A stretch of DNA of 64,000 bases, from assembly GCA_015060485.1 (NCBI GenBank), contig SUYI01000001.1, positions 62,001 through 126,000 of the forward strand, read 5' to 3'. The notes beneath the pieces are model-generated. The model was not told where the DNA came from and did not search any database. It was given only the letters and a program-made list of their open reading frames with translations. The position numbers were made by a program, and so were the translations under genes. Positions 1 through 8,740 of the stretch are shown piece after piece. How positions within the stretch are numbered: the stretch's first letter is position 1; every line of letters begins with the position of its first letter. This DNA is from Prevotella sp. (GTDB lineage: Bacteria; Bacteroidota; Bacteroidia; Bacteroidales; Bacteroidaceae).

Positions 1-1
1 C

Positions 2-1060
2 GAACGGTTTGAGGAGATGACTGTGCCGGCAACGGTTACCACGATAGGCAAAGGATGTTTCAAACAATGTACAGGTCTGCGTAGTGTGACTGTTCCGGCA
101 ACACTGAAAACGCTTGGCGAGGAGGTCTTTAGTGGGTGTACGGCGTTGGAAACGGTTAACTGGGAAGGCATCGCCCTTGCGGTCATTCCCGAAAGGGCGT
201 TTGAGGGCTGTAAGAACCTGAAACAGCTGGATTTGCCGGAAACGGTGAGCCGAATCGGTGCCAATGCCTTTGAGAGCAGCGGGTTGCAGTCGGTAGTGCT
301 GGGTGCGAAGATGGAACGGCTGGGCTACGAGGCTTTCAAGAACTGCCGCAGTCTCGAGCGTGTCTATTTGCGCACTGACAAGCTGGACGAGCTAAACCGG
401 TGGAACAACTATTTCTCTCCCCTTTCTTTCTATTTTGGAACATTGTACGTGCCTGAGGGTCAGAAGAACAAGTATCTGCACTTGGATTATTGGCAGCAGT
501 TCTGCAATATAGCAGAGGAGAACACCAGTGGCACGGAATACTGTCTGATAGACGTCAAGACGAATGGTTACAATACCTTCGTGAATGATGAGGAAATCCT
601 GCTCGAAAAGCACTTGGAGCAGCCCAAGGGCAGTGTGCTCACTGTCCGCTTTACATTTGATAAGAATATGTTTGCCGATGGCACTACCCGTTACCTGAGG
701 GGGATGACGGTTAACGGTGTCGAACGCCTGCAGGACTGCAAGGACGGCACGCTGATTATTGACGTCACAGAAGACCTTGACATTGGGGTAGACATCGGCT
801 TCTATACCGCCTCGCTGGCCGTCTATCAGGATGAGCAGGGCGGATTGGAGTTTCTCTGCGAACGTGACAATGAGACCAACGTCACCATCATGCCCGCTGA
901 AGGCTATCGCGCCACGATTTCGTATGGTCCCTGGATGAAGACCTACCCTTATGGCAATCCGTGGAAGGAGACCTATACGGCCACCGATAGCCAGCCGAAG
1001 ACCATTCAGATGTGGCCGAGAGAAGATGTGGAAATCAAAGTTAAATACCAGAAGAAATGA
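2..1060 (+). CDS. BspA-type leucine-rich-repeat surface protein, 5' end missing
   Basis: The reading frame is open to the left edge, so the true start lies outside the window; the ATG at 17 is internal. The first ~110 codons are tandem LRR_5 (BspA/Treponema pallidum type) repeats of about 23 residues, seen as recurring 'L..V.LP.....IG..AF..C..L' phrases. They are followed by a proline/tyrosine-containing segment (FYFGTLYVPEG) that typically closes such LRR arrays, then about 170 residues of beta-rich sequence without a recognisable domain. Proteins of this family are secreted adhesins or glycan/host-matrix binders in Bacteroidales. The stop overlaps the start of the next LRR gene by 4 bp (ATGA), so the two are co-translated. 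The protein ends in a lysine-rich tail with no clear type IX sorting domain. Confidence 0.85.
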   Translation, partial: ERFEEMTVPATVTTIGKGCFKQCTGLRSVTVPATLKTLGEEVFSGCTALETVNWEGIALAVIPERAFEGCKNLKQLDLPETVSRIGANAFESSGLQSVVLGAKMERLGYEAFKNCRSLERVYLRTDKLDELNRWNNYFSPLSFYFGTLYVPEGQKNKYLHLDYWQQFCNIAEENTSGTEYCLIDVKTNGYNTFVNDEEILLEKHLEQPKGSVLTVRFTFDKNMFADGTTRYLRGMTVNGVERLQDCKDGTLIIDVTEDLDIGVDIGFYTASLAVYQDEQGGLEFLCERDNETNVTIMPAEGYRATISYGPWMKTYPYGNPWKETYTATDSQPKTIQMWPREDVEIKVKYQKK

Positions 1061-2988
1061 GAACGAAGATACTATTGCTTTGTCTGCTCGTCGCTAGCAG
1101 CACTTTTGGAGCCGACTTCAAGCAAGGCTACATCAGCTATTCGATTACCTCGCCGACGACAGTCTGCGTGGTGGAAGTGAACATTGGAGAGGATACTGAG
1201 TGGGGTTTCTCGCCTCGCGATACTACGTGTTTCGAGATACCGGAGACCGTTGAGTACAATGGTCGCCAACTGACGGTGACAGCCATTGGAAATACCGAAT
1301 CCGGCTGGCAACAGGTATTTCTGACGCGGGTAGATAACATCATACTGCCTAAGTCCATTACGACGATAGGCGACAATGCCTTCCGCTATTCCGGCGTGAA
1401 AAGCATCAACCTGCCTGACGGCATCAGGGCACTGGGTGAGAGTTGCTTCAAAGACTGCCGATTGGAGGAAATCCATCTGCCCGATAACCTGAAGGAGATT
1501 GGCGTAGAGGCCTTTGAAGGACTCCCGCTGAAGGAGATTCACTTTCCCAAGGGGCTGACGACCATCAAAAGAGAAGCTTTCCAAGGCTGTCAGAATCTGA
1601 CGGAGATTGACTTGCCCGACAGCCTGCAAATCCTCGACTACGAGGTGTTCAGTGGTTGTTTGAATCTCCGAAAAGTCACTACCCACAGCAATCTGAAAAG
1701 CATCCGTTCCGGTTGCTTCGCATATTGTAGCAAGTTGACGACTGTCGTTCTGGGTGGAAAGATCGAAGAGTTAAGCGGATTCAACGGCTGTAGCGCCTTG
1801 GAGAGTTTCACCGTCCCAGAAGGTACACTAAGGGTTCTTTCCGAAGCCTTTGCCGGCTGTACGTCGCTAAAAGAAATTGTGCTGCCCAACAGTGTTTACG
1901 AAATGGGACAGCGTGTGTTCAGCAATTGCTCCAGTCTGACGGAGGTGACGCTGCCCAGAGCGATAAAATACATTCAGATGGGCATGTTCAGCTATTGTAA
2001 AAGCCTGAAGAGTCTGACCATTGGCGAGAATGTAAAGAATATAGCAGGTGATGCCTTCGAGGGCTGTGAGAGTCTCAGACACCTGACAGTTCGTGGACGT
2101 ACGCCGAGTTCCTATGTTTCGTCGACGTTCTCGCAGGACATCCTCGACCTGTTTAATGAGGGTGAGCTCAGCGTTCCCGCAGACAGCAAGGAGGCCTACG
2201 CCAAGGCTGACTTCTGGAAAAACTTCAAGCAGGTTACGGAGTACGACCCGGGAACGCTTTATCAGGCTGTTCCGCTGACTATTTGGCAGGGAGGCGGACG
2301 TGTCAGTTACAATGGGCAGCAATTCTCTGAAGGCGAGTCCTCGCTGCTCGTGCCGGAGGGAGAGCCGTTTACCCTTACCTTCCTGCCTGACGAAGGCAAG
2401 AGGGTGCGCGAAGTGGAGCAAAGGTATTCGGGAGGCACAGACTATCTGGGTAAGAACGTGAAGGACAACCAGCTGACCATCAGCACAATCAAGCCCGAGG
2501 GTGGAATCTGGGTGTTCTTCGGTGTAGCCCAAGCCAATCTCGACATTGTGCAAAATGAGATGGGGCGTGTACGCATTCTGGTAGATATCGACAAAACCTA
2601 TGGCTGTCGCATCATCGAGGAAGAAGGCTGGCAGGTGCACAGCATTACTTATAATGGCGAGGACATTACCAACAAGGGCGGTAAGGAGAATTACATTCAG
2701 ACACCCGTCGTCAAGGGCGATGCTGTTGTCCGCATTGCATTAGAACAAAGTCAGACGGGTATCACGAAACCAGAGCAAAACGGTATGAGGGTGTTGGGCG
2801 ATGCAGAAGGCATTGTCATTGAGAATGCCAAAGAGGGTGAACTCATCAATGTCTATCTATTGAACGGTCAACTGGTTAGGAGTTTCAGTAGTACTGGTAG
2901 TAAAGCGCACATCGCTTTGCCGTCTAATGCTGTATACATTATCAAGACAGGAACAAAGACAATTAAGATACCAATGATAAAAAAATAG
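1057..2988 (+). CDS. BspA-type leucine-rich-repeat secreted protein
   Basis: A 643-residue protein with an N-terminal signal peptide (MRTKILLLCLLVASSTFGA) and about twelve LRR_5 repeats between roughly residues 90 and 385, each with the 'LP..L..IG..AF.GC..L' pattern. After the repeats comes a beta-rich region, and the last ~65 residues (GIVIENAKEGELINVYLLNG... AVYIIKTGTKTIKIPMIKK) have the spacing of a type A C-terminal sorting domain, so export by the type IX system encoded at 9.5-15.8 kb is a reasonable inference. The start overlaps the preceding LRR gene by 4 bp, and the pair appears to be a tandem duplication. The ligand cannot be predicted. Downstream there is only a repeat-containing intergenic region before a convergent gene. 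Confidence 0.88.
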   Translation: MRTKILLLCLLVASSTFGADFKQGYISYSITSPTTVCVVEVNIGEDTEWGFSPRDTTCFEIPETVEYNGRQLTVTAIGNTESGWQQVFLTRVDNIILPKSITTIGDNAFRYSGVKSINLPDGIRALGESCFKDCRLEEIHLPDNLKEIGVEAFEGLPLKEIHFPKGLTTIKREAFQGCQNLTEIDLPDSLQILDYEVFSGCLNLRKVTTHSNLKSIRSGCFAYCSKLTTVVLGGKIEELSGFNGCSALESFTVPEGTLRVLSEAFAGCTSLKEIVLPNSVYEMGQRVFSNCSSLTEVTLPRAIKYIQMGMFSYCKSLKSLTIGENVKNIAGDAFEGCESLRHLTVRGRTPSSYVSSTFSQDILDLFNEGELSVPADSKEAYAKADFWKNFKQVTEYDPGTLYQAVPLTIWQGGGRVSYNGQQFSEGESSLLVPEGEPFTLTFLPDEGKRVREVEQRYSGGTDYLGKNVKDNQLTISTIKPEGGIWVFFGVAQANLDIVQNEMGRVRILVDIDKTYGCRIIEEEGWQVHSITYNGEDITNKGGKENYIQTPVVKGDAVVRIALEQSQTGITKPEQNGMRVLGDAEGIVIENAKEGELINVYLLNGQLVRSFSSTGSKAHIALPSNAVYIIKTGTKTIKIPMIKK

Positions 2989-3039
2989 TGTTAAAGTGAG
3001 CATAAATCAATAATAATTCATATCTTTGATTAAAATTAG

Positions 3040-3068
3040 ATGATCACGGGGACGGTGCCATTGATCAT
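3040..3068. repeat. REP-like palindromic element (TGATCA arms)
   Basis: Perfect 7-bp arms ATGATCA (3040-3046) and TGATCAT (3062-3068) enclose a core with GGGGACGGTGCC. The core resembles the GGGAC-n-G core of the elements at 43522 and 46967, which have TGACA/TGTCA arms. A box reading TATCTTTG lies just upstream at 3021-3028 but has no good -33 partner. Confidence 0.55.
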
Positions 3069-3080
3069 TTGGAGATAAAG

Positions 3081-3118
3081 CAAGATTCCGTAAGTCTTAA
3101 TGAACTTGTGGAATCTTG
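3081..3118. repeat. Inverted repeat between convergent genes, possible terminator
   Basis: Arms CAAGATTCC (3081-3089) and GGAATCTTG (3110-3118) are perfectly complementary with a 20-base loop. It sits between the end of the LRR gene and the end of the convergent protease gene. There is no strong T-run on either side, so termination is only an inference. Confidence 0.4.
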
Positions 3119-3152
3119 TGTTATTGAATTAAGTCGGTGAGGCGAAATAATA

Positions 3153-4070
3153 TCAAAAATCGTCGTAGGGCTGGAACACGAGGCATTTGCGGAAGGGGTT
3201 GATGATCATTACGCCATGCATCAGCAACGGGGCGCCAATGTGTGAATCGCCTTGCACGGTGATGCAATGTACCTCGCGGAGAGCGAAATGGCCCCATTTC
3301 AGTCGGTCAAGGTTCAGCAGCGTTATTGTGTCTTCGCGCTCAACGCCGAAGTGTCCGACGACGTGACTGCCGTATTTCGTACCCTCAATCTGCTGCGCAA
3401 CCAGCGGGTTTGTCGCCGCCATCCGTCCGAGGCTCTCAGCATTGATGGCATAGAGCATCGGACTGCCCGTGTCGAACAGCACGCGTTCTTCCGAACCTTC
3501 GAAGGGGCTTACTGTGACGTAGGGCACGTGCCATTTCAGCTTGTATTTCAGCACTTCGCCCTCGGCCTTCTTGTAGAGCGACTTGCGGTCGGTGAGTGTC
3601 ATGGTCTGCTCGCGGGTGTCAATTCTTGCGGCAATGCCTTTGTGGAATAGGGCGAAGCCAATGATGCCGTCCTCGCCTTTGCGTACAATGGGTCGCTTCA
3701 TCTGCTGTACCTTAAAGCCGGTAATGGTCAGCCCGCCCAACGTGAACGGTGGCAACTCCACTGTTTTCACCTGCTGGCTCTGTCCTGTGGCGTCCTCCGA
3801 CTTGATGAATCCCAGCGTCCTCAGGCCTTCTATGCTGACGTCGTCGTAGATGACGCCCTGGCTCGCTCCAGTGTCGAGCTTGAAGCGATATTCCCGCCCG
3901 CCTATGTCCACGCGGACGAATAGCTGGTTGCGCTCAATATCGATGGGTACCGTCACCGTGAACTTCTTCTGCGACAGCGTGAAGTCGGTGTCGTAGCGTT
4001 TCATTTGTGCAAACGCTACGCAACAGCAGGCTACCGCCATCAGCATCAATATCGTCAGTCGTCTCTTCAT
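3153..4070 (-). CDS. Secreted retropepsin-like aspartyl protease
   Basis: A 305-residue protein with a signal peptide (MKRRLTILMLMAVACCCVAFA) and two aspartyl-protease signatures: LDTGAS at 66-70 and FDTGSP at 200-203, each preceded by hydrophobic strands and followed by the usual IY/LY hydrophobic pair. Two DTG motifs in one chain indicate a two-lobed enzyme that does not need to dimerise, unlike retroviral proteases. Several cysteines in the signal region (ACCCVAF) could also make it a lipoprotein, but no clean lipobox is seen. Substrate is unknown; a role in envelope protein processing is an inference. It lies 81 bp downstream of mdh, behind a terminator hairpin that almost touches its start codon. 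Confidence 0.8.
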   Translation of the reverse strand: MKRRLTILMLMAVACCCVAFAQMKRYDTDFTLSQKKFTVTVPIDIERNQLFVRVDIGGREYRFKLDTGASQGVIYDDVSIEGLRTLGFIKSEDATGQSQQVKTVELPPFTLGGLTITGFKVQQMKRPIVRKGEDGIIGFALFHKGIAARIDTREQTMTLTDRKSLYKKAEGEVLKYKLKWHVPYVTVSPFEGSEERVLFDTGSPMLYAINAESLGRMAATNPLVAQQIEGTKYGSHVVGHFGVEREDTITLLNLDRLKWGHFALREVHCITVQGDSHIGAPLLMHGVMIINPFRKCLVFQPYDDF

Positions 4071-4077
4071 ATTAAAA

Positions 4078-4103
4078 TGAGCCCACTTTTTATGGTGGGC
4101 TCA
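4078..4103 (-). terminator. Hairpin between mdh and the protease gene
   Basis: Perfect 9-bp stem TGAGCCCAC / GTGGGCTCA with an 8-base loop, followed on the minus strand by ATTTTAAT and then directly by the protease start codon at 4070. The shape is that of an intrinsic terminator for mdh, but with a short U-tract, so partial read-through into the protease gene is likely. Confidence 0.7.
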
Positions 4104-4151
4104 ATATGCATGATTGTTAGTCTTAATCCGATTAATCTGTGGCCTGTATGA

Positions 4152-5144
4152 TTACAGGTTCGGATTGATCTTGCTCCACTCTGCGATGGGAGGAACGATG
4201 TTCAGCGTCACCAGCTCGTCGCGCATCTTGCACAGGTGCTCGTAGCTCTGATCCAACTTGGCATTCTCCTCGGCAGTACCCTGGGGAACCTCGAACTTAG
4301 CACCCTCAGCAGTCATGGTGGTCTTCATAGCCATCATGATGTGGTCGTACTTGTCGGTCTTTACGTATGTTCCTACGGGGAAGCGGAAAGGCTCACCACC
4401 CATAGCGGCGCGAATCATCTCAACAGAGAGATAGCTGGGGCTTTGGAACGAGCTGCGTCCGCGGAGCTCGATAATCTTGGCACCACCCTTGGTGACGTCA
4501 ATCTTCATCTGCTCCCACTCCTCAGCGGGGAATTCAGCAGTGCCAATAATGTCAGTCAGCTTGCGGCCGGCAACAACTACGTGGCTGCCGAATACGGCCA
4601 TCTGCTCACCGTGTCCGCCATAAGTAGCGCAACCGGTAATCTGGTTCTGCATCACACCGAACTTCTTGGCCAGAGCCGACTGCAGACGAGTGGTATCCAA
4701 ACCAGCAAGGGTCGTTACCTGTCCGGGCTTCAAACCAGAATACAGCAGTGTTACCAGACCAGTGAGGTCAGCGGGGTTGAAGATAATCACCACGTGCTTC
4801 ACGTCGGGGCAGAACTTCTTGATGTTCTGGCCGAGCTCCTCAGCAATCTTACAGTTGCCAGCGAGCAGATCCTCACGGGTCATACCAGCCTTACGGGGAG
4901 CACCACCGGAAGAAATGATGTACTTAGCGTTCTTGAAAGCCTCTTCAGCATTGGTAGTAGCTACGATGTTTACATCGTCGAAACCACTCTGGCGCATCTC
5001 CTCAGCAACGCCTTCGGGAGAAAATACGTCGTACAGACAAATCTCGCTTGTCAGACCCATCATCAGGGCAGTCTGAGCCATGTTTGAACCAATCATACCG
5101 GCGGCGCCGACGATGGTCAGTTTCTCGTTAGTTAAAAATGCCAT
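4152..5144 (-). CDS. mdh: Malate dehydrogenase
   Basis: A 330-residue NAD-dependent malate dehydrogenase interconverting malate and oxaloacetate; in Prevotella it serves the reductive branch from oxaloacetate to succinate. The Rossmann motif GAAGMIG is at residues 13-19, the mobile-loop arginines are in GGAPRKAGMTRED, a further substrate arginine is in DTTRLQ, and the catalytic histidine is in YGGHGEQM. I chose the ATG at 5144 (MAFLTNEKL): it begins right before the Rossmann strand and has an A-rich leader with a good promoter 40 bp upstream, whereas the longer frame from 5204 would add 20 unrelated residues and run through the promoter. The upstream region carries a 21-bp repeat array also found upstream of korA. 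Confidence 0.95.
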   Translation of the reverse strand: MAFLTNEKLTIVGAAGMIGSNMAQTALMMGLTSEICLYDVFSPEGVAEEMRQSGFDDVNIVATTNAEEAFKNAKYIISSGGAPRKAGMTREDLLAGNCKIAEELGQNIKKFCPDVKHVVIIFNPADLTGLVTLLYSGLKPGQVTTLAGLDTTRLQSALAKKFGVMQNQITGCATYGGHGEQMAVFGSHVVVAGRKLTDIIGTAEFPAEEWEQMKIDVTKGGAKIIELRGRSSFQSPSYLSVEMIRAAMGGEPFRFPVGTYVKTDKYDHIMMAMKTTMTAEGAKFEVPQGTAEENAKLDQSYEHLCKMRDELVTLNIVPPIAEWSKINPNL

Positions 5145-5181
5145 AATCTTTTCTTTTTTTATGATTTGTATCAATTGCATG

Positions 5182-5212
5182 CAAAGATACGAAATATTTC
5201 TCAATCTGCAAG
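5182..5212 (-). promoter_or_regulatory. mdh promoter, Bacteroidetes sigma-ABfr type
   Basis: On the minus strand the -7 box TATCTTTG (5182-5189) is preceded at 19 bp by CTTG (5209-5212), close to the TTTG-N19..21-TAnnTTTG consensus. Predicted transcription start is about 5175, giving a ~30-nt leader to the ATG at 5144. Confidence 0.7.
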
Positions 5213-5311
5213 TTCCAGCCGCTATTTTAAATATTATTTAAGATTAATCTCAAATCTCAAACCAAAAATATCTCAGGGCGTAGCGAAAAGACGTCACCTA
5301 TCACTTGTTAA

Positions 5312-5385
5312 GATAGTCCGAACGACTCATCCGAATAGTTCCTTTGGGGGTAAGGGGATTATCTCTTTGAGTCGTTCAGACTATT
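5312..5385. repeat. Long imperfect inverted repeat
   Basis: Arms of 18 bp at 5312-5329 and 5368-5385 match at 16 of 18 positions when one is reverse-complemented (shared core GAACGACTCA), with a 38-bp loop. It lies between the mdh promoter and the 21-bp array. No function is evident. Confidence 0.6.
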
Positions 5386-5433
5386 TGAATGACCTAAAGA
5401 GACTATTCCGACGAGGGCAAAGGTGACTTGTCA

Positions 5434-5529
5434 TTTCGTCCGACAGAATTTTCATTTCGTCCGACGGAATTTTTTTTTCGTCCGACAGAATTTTTTTTTC
5501 GTCCGACGGAATTTTCGTTTCGTCCGACA
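5434..5529. repeat. 21-bp direct repeat array A (TTTCGTCCGAC unit)
   Basis: Five units start at 5434, 5455, 5476, 5497 and 5518, an exact 21-bp period. Each begins TTTCGTCCGAC followed alternately by AGAATTTT or GGAATTTT and a short T-rich tail. The same unit recurs at 41270-41410. An open frame crosses the array but gives only a monotonous seven-residue repeat (FVRQNF.) and is not considered a gene. The array lies 290 bp upstream of mdh and 270 bp downstream of the next gene. Confidence 0.85.
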
Positions 5530-5558
5530 GATTGGATTGTCAGTCCCATGTAATCCCA

Positions 5559-5618
5559 GACGACATTACGGCTCGTGCCCGACGAGATTACGGCTCACCC
5601 CTAACGAGATTACGGCTC
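5559..5618. repeat. 22-bp direct repeat, three units (ACGAGATTACGGCTC)
   Basis: Three copies of a 16-mer ending GATTACGGCTC or CATTACGGCTC start at 5559, 5581 and 5603, a 22-bp period. They directly follow the 21-bp array and a degenerate REP-like core (TGTCAGTCCCATGTAAT, 5539-5555). Confidence 0.75.
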
Positions 5619-5660
5619 GTTTTTCTTTACATTGCCAAAAACAAATGGGGGCGGAGAATG

Positions 5661-5718
5661 TGATCATTTTCTCCGACCCCCCCTCCTTGCACCAAAATCT
5701 ATTCTCTAAAAATGATCA
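5661..5718. repeat. TGATCA inverted repeat
   Basis: Perfect 10-bp arms TGATCATTTT (5661-5670) and AAAATGATCA (5709-5718), followed by ACCGTCCCC. The TGATCA arm next to the GGGGACGGT complement resembles the element at 3040-3068. The rest of 5145-5799 holds no gene that I can support. Confidence 0.55.
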
Positions 5719-5799
5719 TTCAGAACCGTCCCCGCACGTTGCCAGGGGACAATCCCTCGACATCGCAATAGGATTACCATCATCAGTCTTTGGCAGATT

Positions 5800-7824
5800 C
5801 TACTTATACTGCTTGCGGAAGGTGTTGTAGTCGTCGCAGCGGGAGACATAGGGACTGGCGGGACCGTTGGCGCGTTCGAAATCGACTAAAGCAGACATTG
5901 CCTTATAGTGCCACGAATTGGGCTGCGGAATGATGCGGTACTCGCCCAAGGAGGTGTCCCACTCCGAGGTGAACCAGCTGTCGGGATTGATCTCGGCATA
6001 CGACAGGGCAAACAGCACGCGCTCCTTCAGTTTCTTGTCTGCGGTGTTGATGGCCTTGCACAACAGGCGCACAGCCTGCTTGTTCAGGTCGGTTTCGTTG
6101 TCACGTACTTTGTCGTAAGCGCTCTTGCCATTGCGCATGATAAACCAGCAGTCGCCGGTGAAGTTGACCTGTGCATAGCGTGCGGCCAGGTCGTAGCATG
6201 CCTGCTCGTAGTCCTTGCCTTTCAGTAGGGACAGGCGGTTTTCCAGTTTCAGCATCTCGTTGGCGAAGTCGAGCTTCGGATTCGTCGTCATGTGCTGCTC
6301 CTCAAGAGAATACTCCATATCAGACTTCAGCCACTGGCGCTTCATCCACGGCTCCACACGGAAGCTGCGGTTGGCGGCATAGACGGCATAGCTCGCCTTG
6401 TTGTAGAACGACACGGGAACCTTCTGCAACCACTTGATGGCCTCGGCCCAACGACAGATGCGCAGGTATTTGGTGCCTACGAGGTCGTTCATCTTCGCGG
6501 GGTCCATTTCGATACGCGCAGTCAGCATTCTGTCGAGCGGTGACGTATCGGGGTGATTCAGATAGTCGAGATACTGCTCGAGAAGCGAAACCTCCATCGT
6601 GTCGAGCTTGTATTCATATTCAGAATCCGTTTCATTGAGGAAGCCCAGCAGGGCCTGTGAGGTCTTCGGGCGCTGGTTCTGGGCATATTTGTCGGCTAGC
6701 ACCTGATGGATGATGCGGTCGAGGGCATTCTTGTAGAAGGCGTCCTGCGCCTGCATCTGTTCCAGCCACTTCAGCTCGCCAGCCACATATTCGTCGAACT
6801 GGGCATCGATGGGTTTTTCGGAAGCCGAGATATAGAACTTCAGCACGCGGGCTGTAGTCTTCATCCATTCCGTACCGTCGAGCGCGACGGCTTGGTTGAT
6901 GTCTGCCAGCGCCTGCTTATGACTGTAGAACAGGAATTCGAGCCATGCCTTGGCACTCATCCACAAGGCAGGCACCTGGCTCTTGCCGTCGTTGATGACC
7001 TGGGCAGCAAGCTGAATCATCTGAAGGGCCTCCTGCTTCGTGATGTCACGCACGAAGAGCTTGCCGGGCTCGTTGGCGTCACAGGCCTCCTGGGCATTAT
7101 TGACGAAGTCCTGCAGCAGGAAGGGCAGCACGGCGGAGTTGGCGTCGCGCTGGTATTCGGCGCGGATGGCCTGATAGGAACGCTTCTCGTAGAACTGTGT
7201 CATCAGGCTGTTCCAGTCACCCATCTCGGCATAGAGCTGTCCGGCCTTGTCGGGATTGCCCGTGCGGAGCAGGGCACCGGCATAGATGTTCTTCATCATG
7301 TCCTTATAGACGGTCTCGATGAAGTTCACTGCACGCTGTTCCCAGAACGTGACATTCTCGGCGTGGCGGCCCAGCAGCATGTTGCAGCGCATGAATAGCA
7401 GGGCGTGCTGACTGCGCAGACGTGTCGACAGCTTGCCCTGGGCATACTGGCGAACGGCGATGAGCGTCTGCTTGCGCTTGTCCAGTTCCTCCTTTGTGGG
7501 ATATTCCCACCTCTCGGACATGACGGACGAGGCACACTCCAGGTATTTCTCCAGATTCGAAACGTAGCTGACCATCAGCGCGTCGCCCTTGCCCTCGGCA
7601 AACTTACGCACCTCGTCGGCATCGAACCAGTAGTAATCTTGCCCTTTATCCAAGTAAGTCCTCCAGTTGTCTCGGGTGATATTGTCCACACGTGTTCTGA
7701 ACTCCTCGCTGTCGTAGACGTGGAAGAGGTAATAGTTGTGGGTTTCTATCCACAAACAGGCAAAGGCCGACTGGCAGCATGCCAGCACAAGGCTAATGGC
7801 GATAAATCGATTCAAACGTTTCAT
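5800..7824 (-). CDS. Secreted helical-repeat protein of unknown function
   Basis: A 674-residue protein with a signal peptide (MKRLNRFIAISLVLACCQSAFA) and a mature part rich in W, Y, A, L and Q arranged as amphipathic helices, consistent with a TPR-like solenoid (for example around residues 170-330 and 430-560). I recognise no catalytic motif. Similar long, tryptophan-rich solenoid proteins are common and uncharacterised in Bacteroidales. Its start overlaps the end of the upstream lipoprotein gene by 32 bp, so the two form a translationally coupled pair and probably act together at the envelope. Downstream is the repeat-rich gap before mdh. Confidence 0.75.
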   Translation of the reverse strand: MKRLNRFIAISLVLACCQSAFACLWIETHNYYLFHVYDSEEFRTRVDNITRDNWRTYLDKGQDYYWFDADEVRKFAEGKGDALMVSYVSNLEKYLECASSVMSERWEYPTKEELDKRKQTLIAVRQYAQGKLSTRLRSQHALLFMRCNMLLGRHAENVTFWEQRAVNFIETVYKDMMKNIYAGALLRTGNPDKAGQLYAEMGDWNSLMTQFYEKRSYQAIRAEYQRDANSAVLPFLLQDFVNNAQEACDANEPGKLFVRDITKQEALQMIQLAAQVINDGKSQVPALWMSAKAWLEFLFYSHKQALADINQAVALDGTEWMKTTARVLKFYISASEKPIDAQFDEYVAGELKWLEQMQAQDAFYKNALDRIIHQVLADKYAQNQRPKTSQALLGFLNETDSEYEYKLDTMEVSLLEQYLDYLNHPDTSPLDRMLTARIEMDPAKMNDLVGTKYLRICRWAEAIKWLQKVPVSFYNKASYAVYAANRSFRVEPWMKRQWLKSDMEYSLEEQHMTTNPKLDFANEMLKLENRLSLLKGKDYEQACYDLAARYAQVNFTGDCWFIMRNGKSAYDKVRDNETDLNKQAVRLLCKAINTADKKLKERVLFALSYAEINPDSWFTSEWDTSLGEYRIIPQPNSWHYKAMSALVDFERANGPASPYVSRCDDYNTFRKQYK

Positions 7825-8713
7825 GATTGTATCTGTTAATGTTGTCGTGATCTAAATGGTAAAGTAATATGGTATGGCTTAGCGCGCTGCGTTTCTTTTC
7901 GACAGCGGCTTTCACCTGAAGAATCTCGTCGGCCTCTACGACATGCTCCACGCGGACACCGTGGATGTTGCGTTGCCATAGAAACACCGGATAGGCAGCG
8001 GCCAGCGGCAGGCGGTAGCCCGACAGATAGCGCAGATAGGGCTGCACGTCGCGCAGGTCGAGAATGGGGTTGCGCTCCTGGAATTTCCGGGGGTCGCCGG
8101 TGTTGTAGAGCATCAGCACGCCGTAGTCGACAGGTGGAGCCGACATCGAGAGCTGGTGCAGACGGATGGTGGTCGAGAGGCGGAAGTGGTGCTGCGCAGC
8201 CTCCTGCCGCACCTCGGCCAGGAAATCATAGTAGACCTGCCTACTGCGCCCCGTGTAGTCGCAGTCAATCTGAATCTCCTGCACGCCCGCGACGTCGTTC
8301 GTCTCGTTCATCTGCACGATGCGCTCCACCAGTTTCCGGGCCAGCCCTTCATGACGCTGGTGCATACAGTTTTCCGTGATGAAAACCGTAGGCACCAGTT
8401 CCAAGTCCTGAGGGACCTTTTCCGTAAAGGCTATCGTCGCATTCGGCATGGGTTCTCCCGACTCGTCGGGCATCACGTCGAAATAGCGGCAAAAGACTTT
8501 GGTAATATGGTACTGCTTCAGGAATGCCCGTTCCGTGGAGTCCAGACGCCATTCTGTGCGCCAGTAGTACACGGAATTCTCGTCGTCCATGCGCTCTTGG
8601 TGCGAGCAGCCCGCAAAAAGAAAAATTGAGAAAAGAAGGAAATGAAAGGAATGCACTCTGCCGATGCGGGACGTAGCATCATTTAGACATTTCTTCATTT
8701 TCATTTCCTTCAT
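7793..8713 (-). CDS. Lipoprotein, DUF3142-like TIM-barrel family
   Basis: A 306-residue protein whose N-terminus ends in a lipobox (FLFAGC), so the mature protein should be a lipid-anchored envelope protein. The body has the pattern of a (beta/alpha)8 fold with the phrase VQEIQIDCDYTGRS...YYDFLAEVR near residues 140-165, which I associate with DUF3142 family proteins; this assignment is from memory. No enzymatic activity can be named. The hydrophobic signal core (FHFLLFSIFLF) is encoded by GAAAA/GGAAATGA-type repeat phrases also seen between genes here. It overlaps the downstream solenoid-protein gene by 32 bp. A second in-frame ATG at 8698 is an equally good start. Confidence 0.7.
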   Translation of the reverse strand: MKEMKMKKCLNDATSRIGRVHSFHFLLFSIFLFAGCSHQERMDDENSVYYWRTEWRLDSTERAFLKQYHITKVFCRYFDVMPDESGEPMPNATIAFTEKVPQDLELVPTVFITENCMHQRHEGLARKLVERIVQMNETNDVAGVQEIQIDCDYTGRSRQVYYDFLAEVRQEAAQHHFRLSTTIRLHQLSMSAPPVDYGVLMLYNTGDPRKFQERNPILDLRDVQPYLRYLSGYRLPLAAAYPVFLWQRNIHGVRVEHVVEADEILQVKAAVEKKRSALSHTILLYHLDHDNINRYNHETFESIYRH

Positions 8714-8740
8714 TTCTCATTTCCTTCATTTCTCATTTAT
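8695..8740. repeat. Short-phrase repeat TTCATTTCTCATTTCC
   Basis: Tandem copies of TTCATTT(C/T)C phrases fill the gap between two genes and run into the start of the lipoprotein gene. This is one of several such spacer repeats (see also 10672-10702, 12265-12401 and 59620-59685). Confidence 0.6.

Noticed and set aside
5423..5830. 135-residue plus-strand frame with a seven-residue repeat (FVRQNF.)
   Set aside because: The 21-bp array has a length divisible by three and lacks stops, so it gives a repetitive frame by arithmetic; no start signal and no domain beyond the array.
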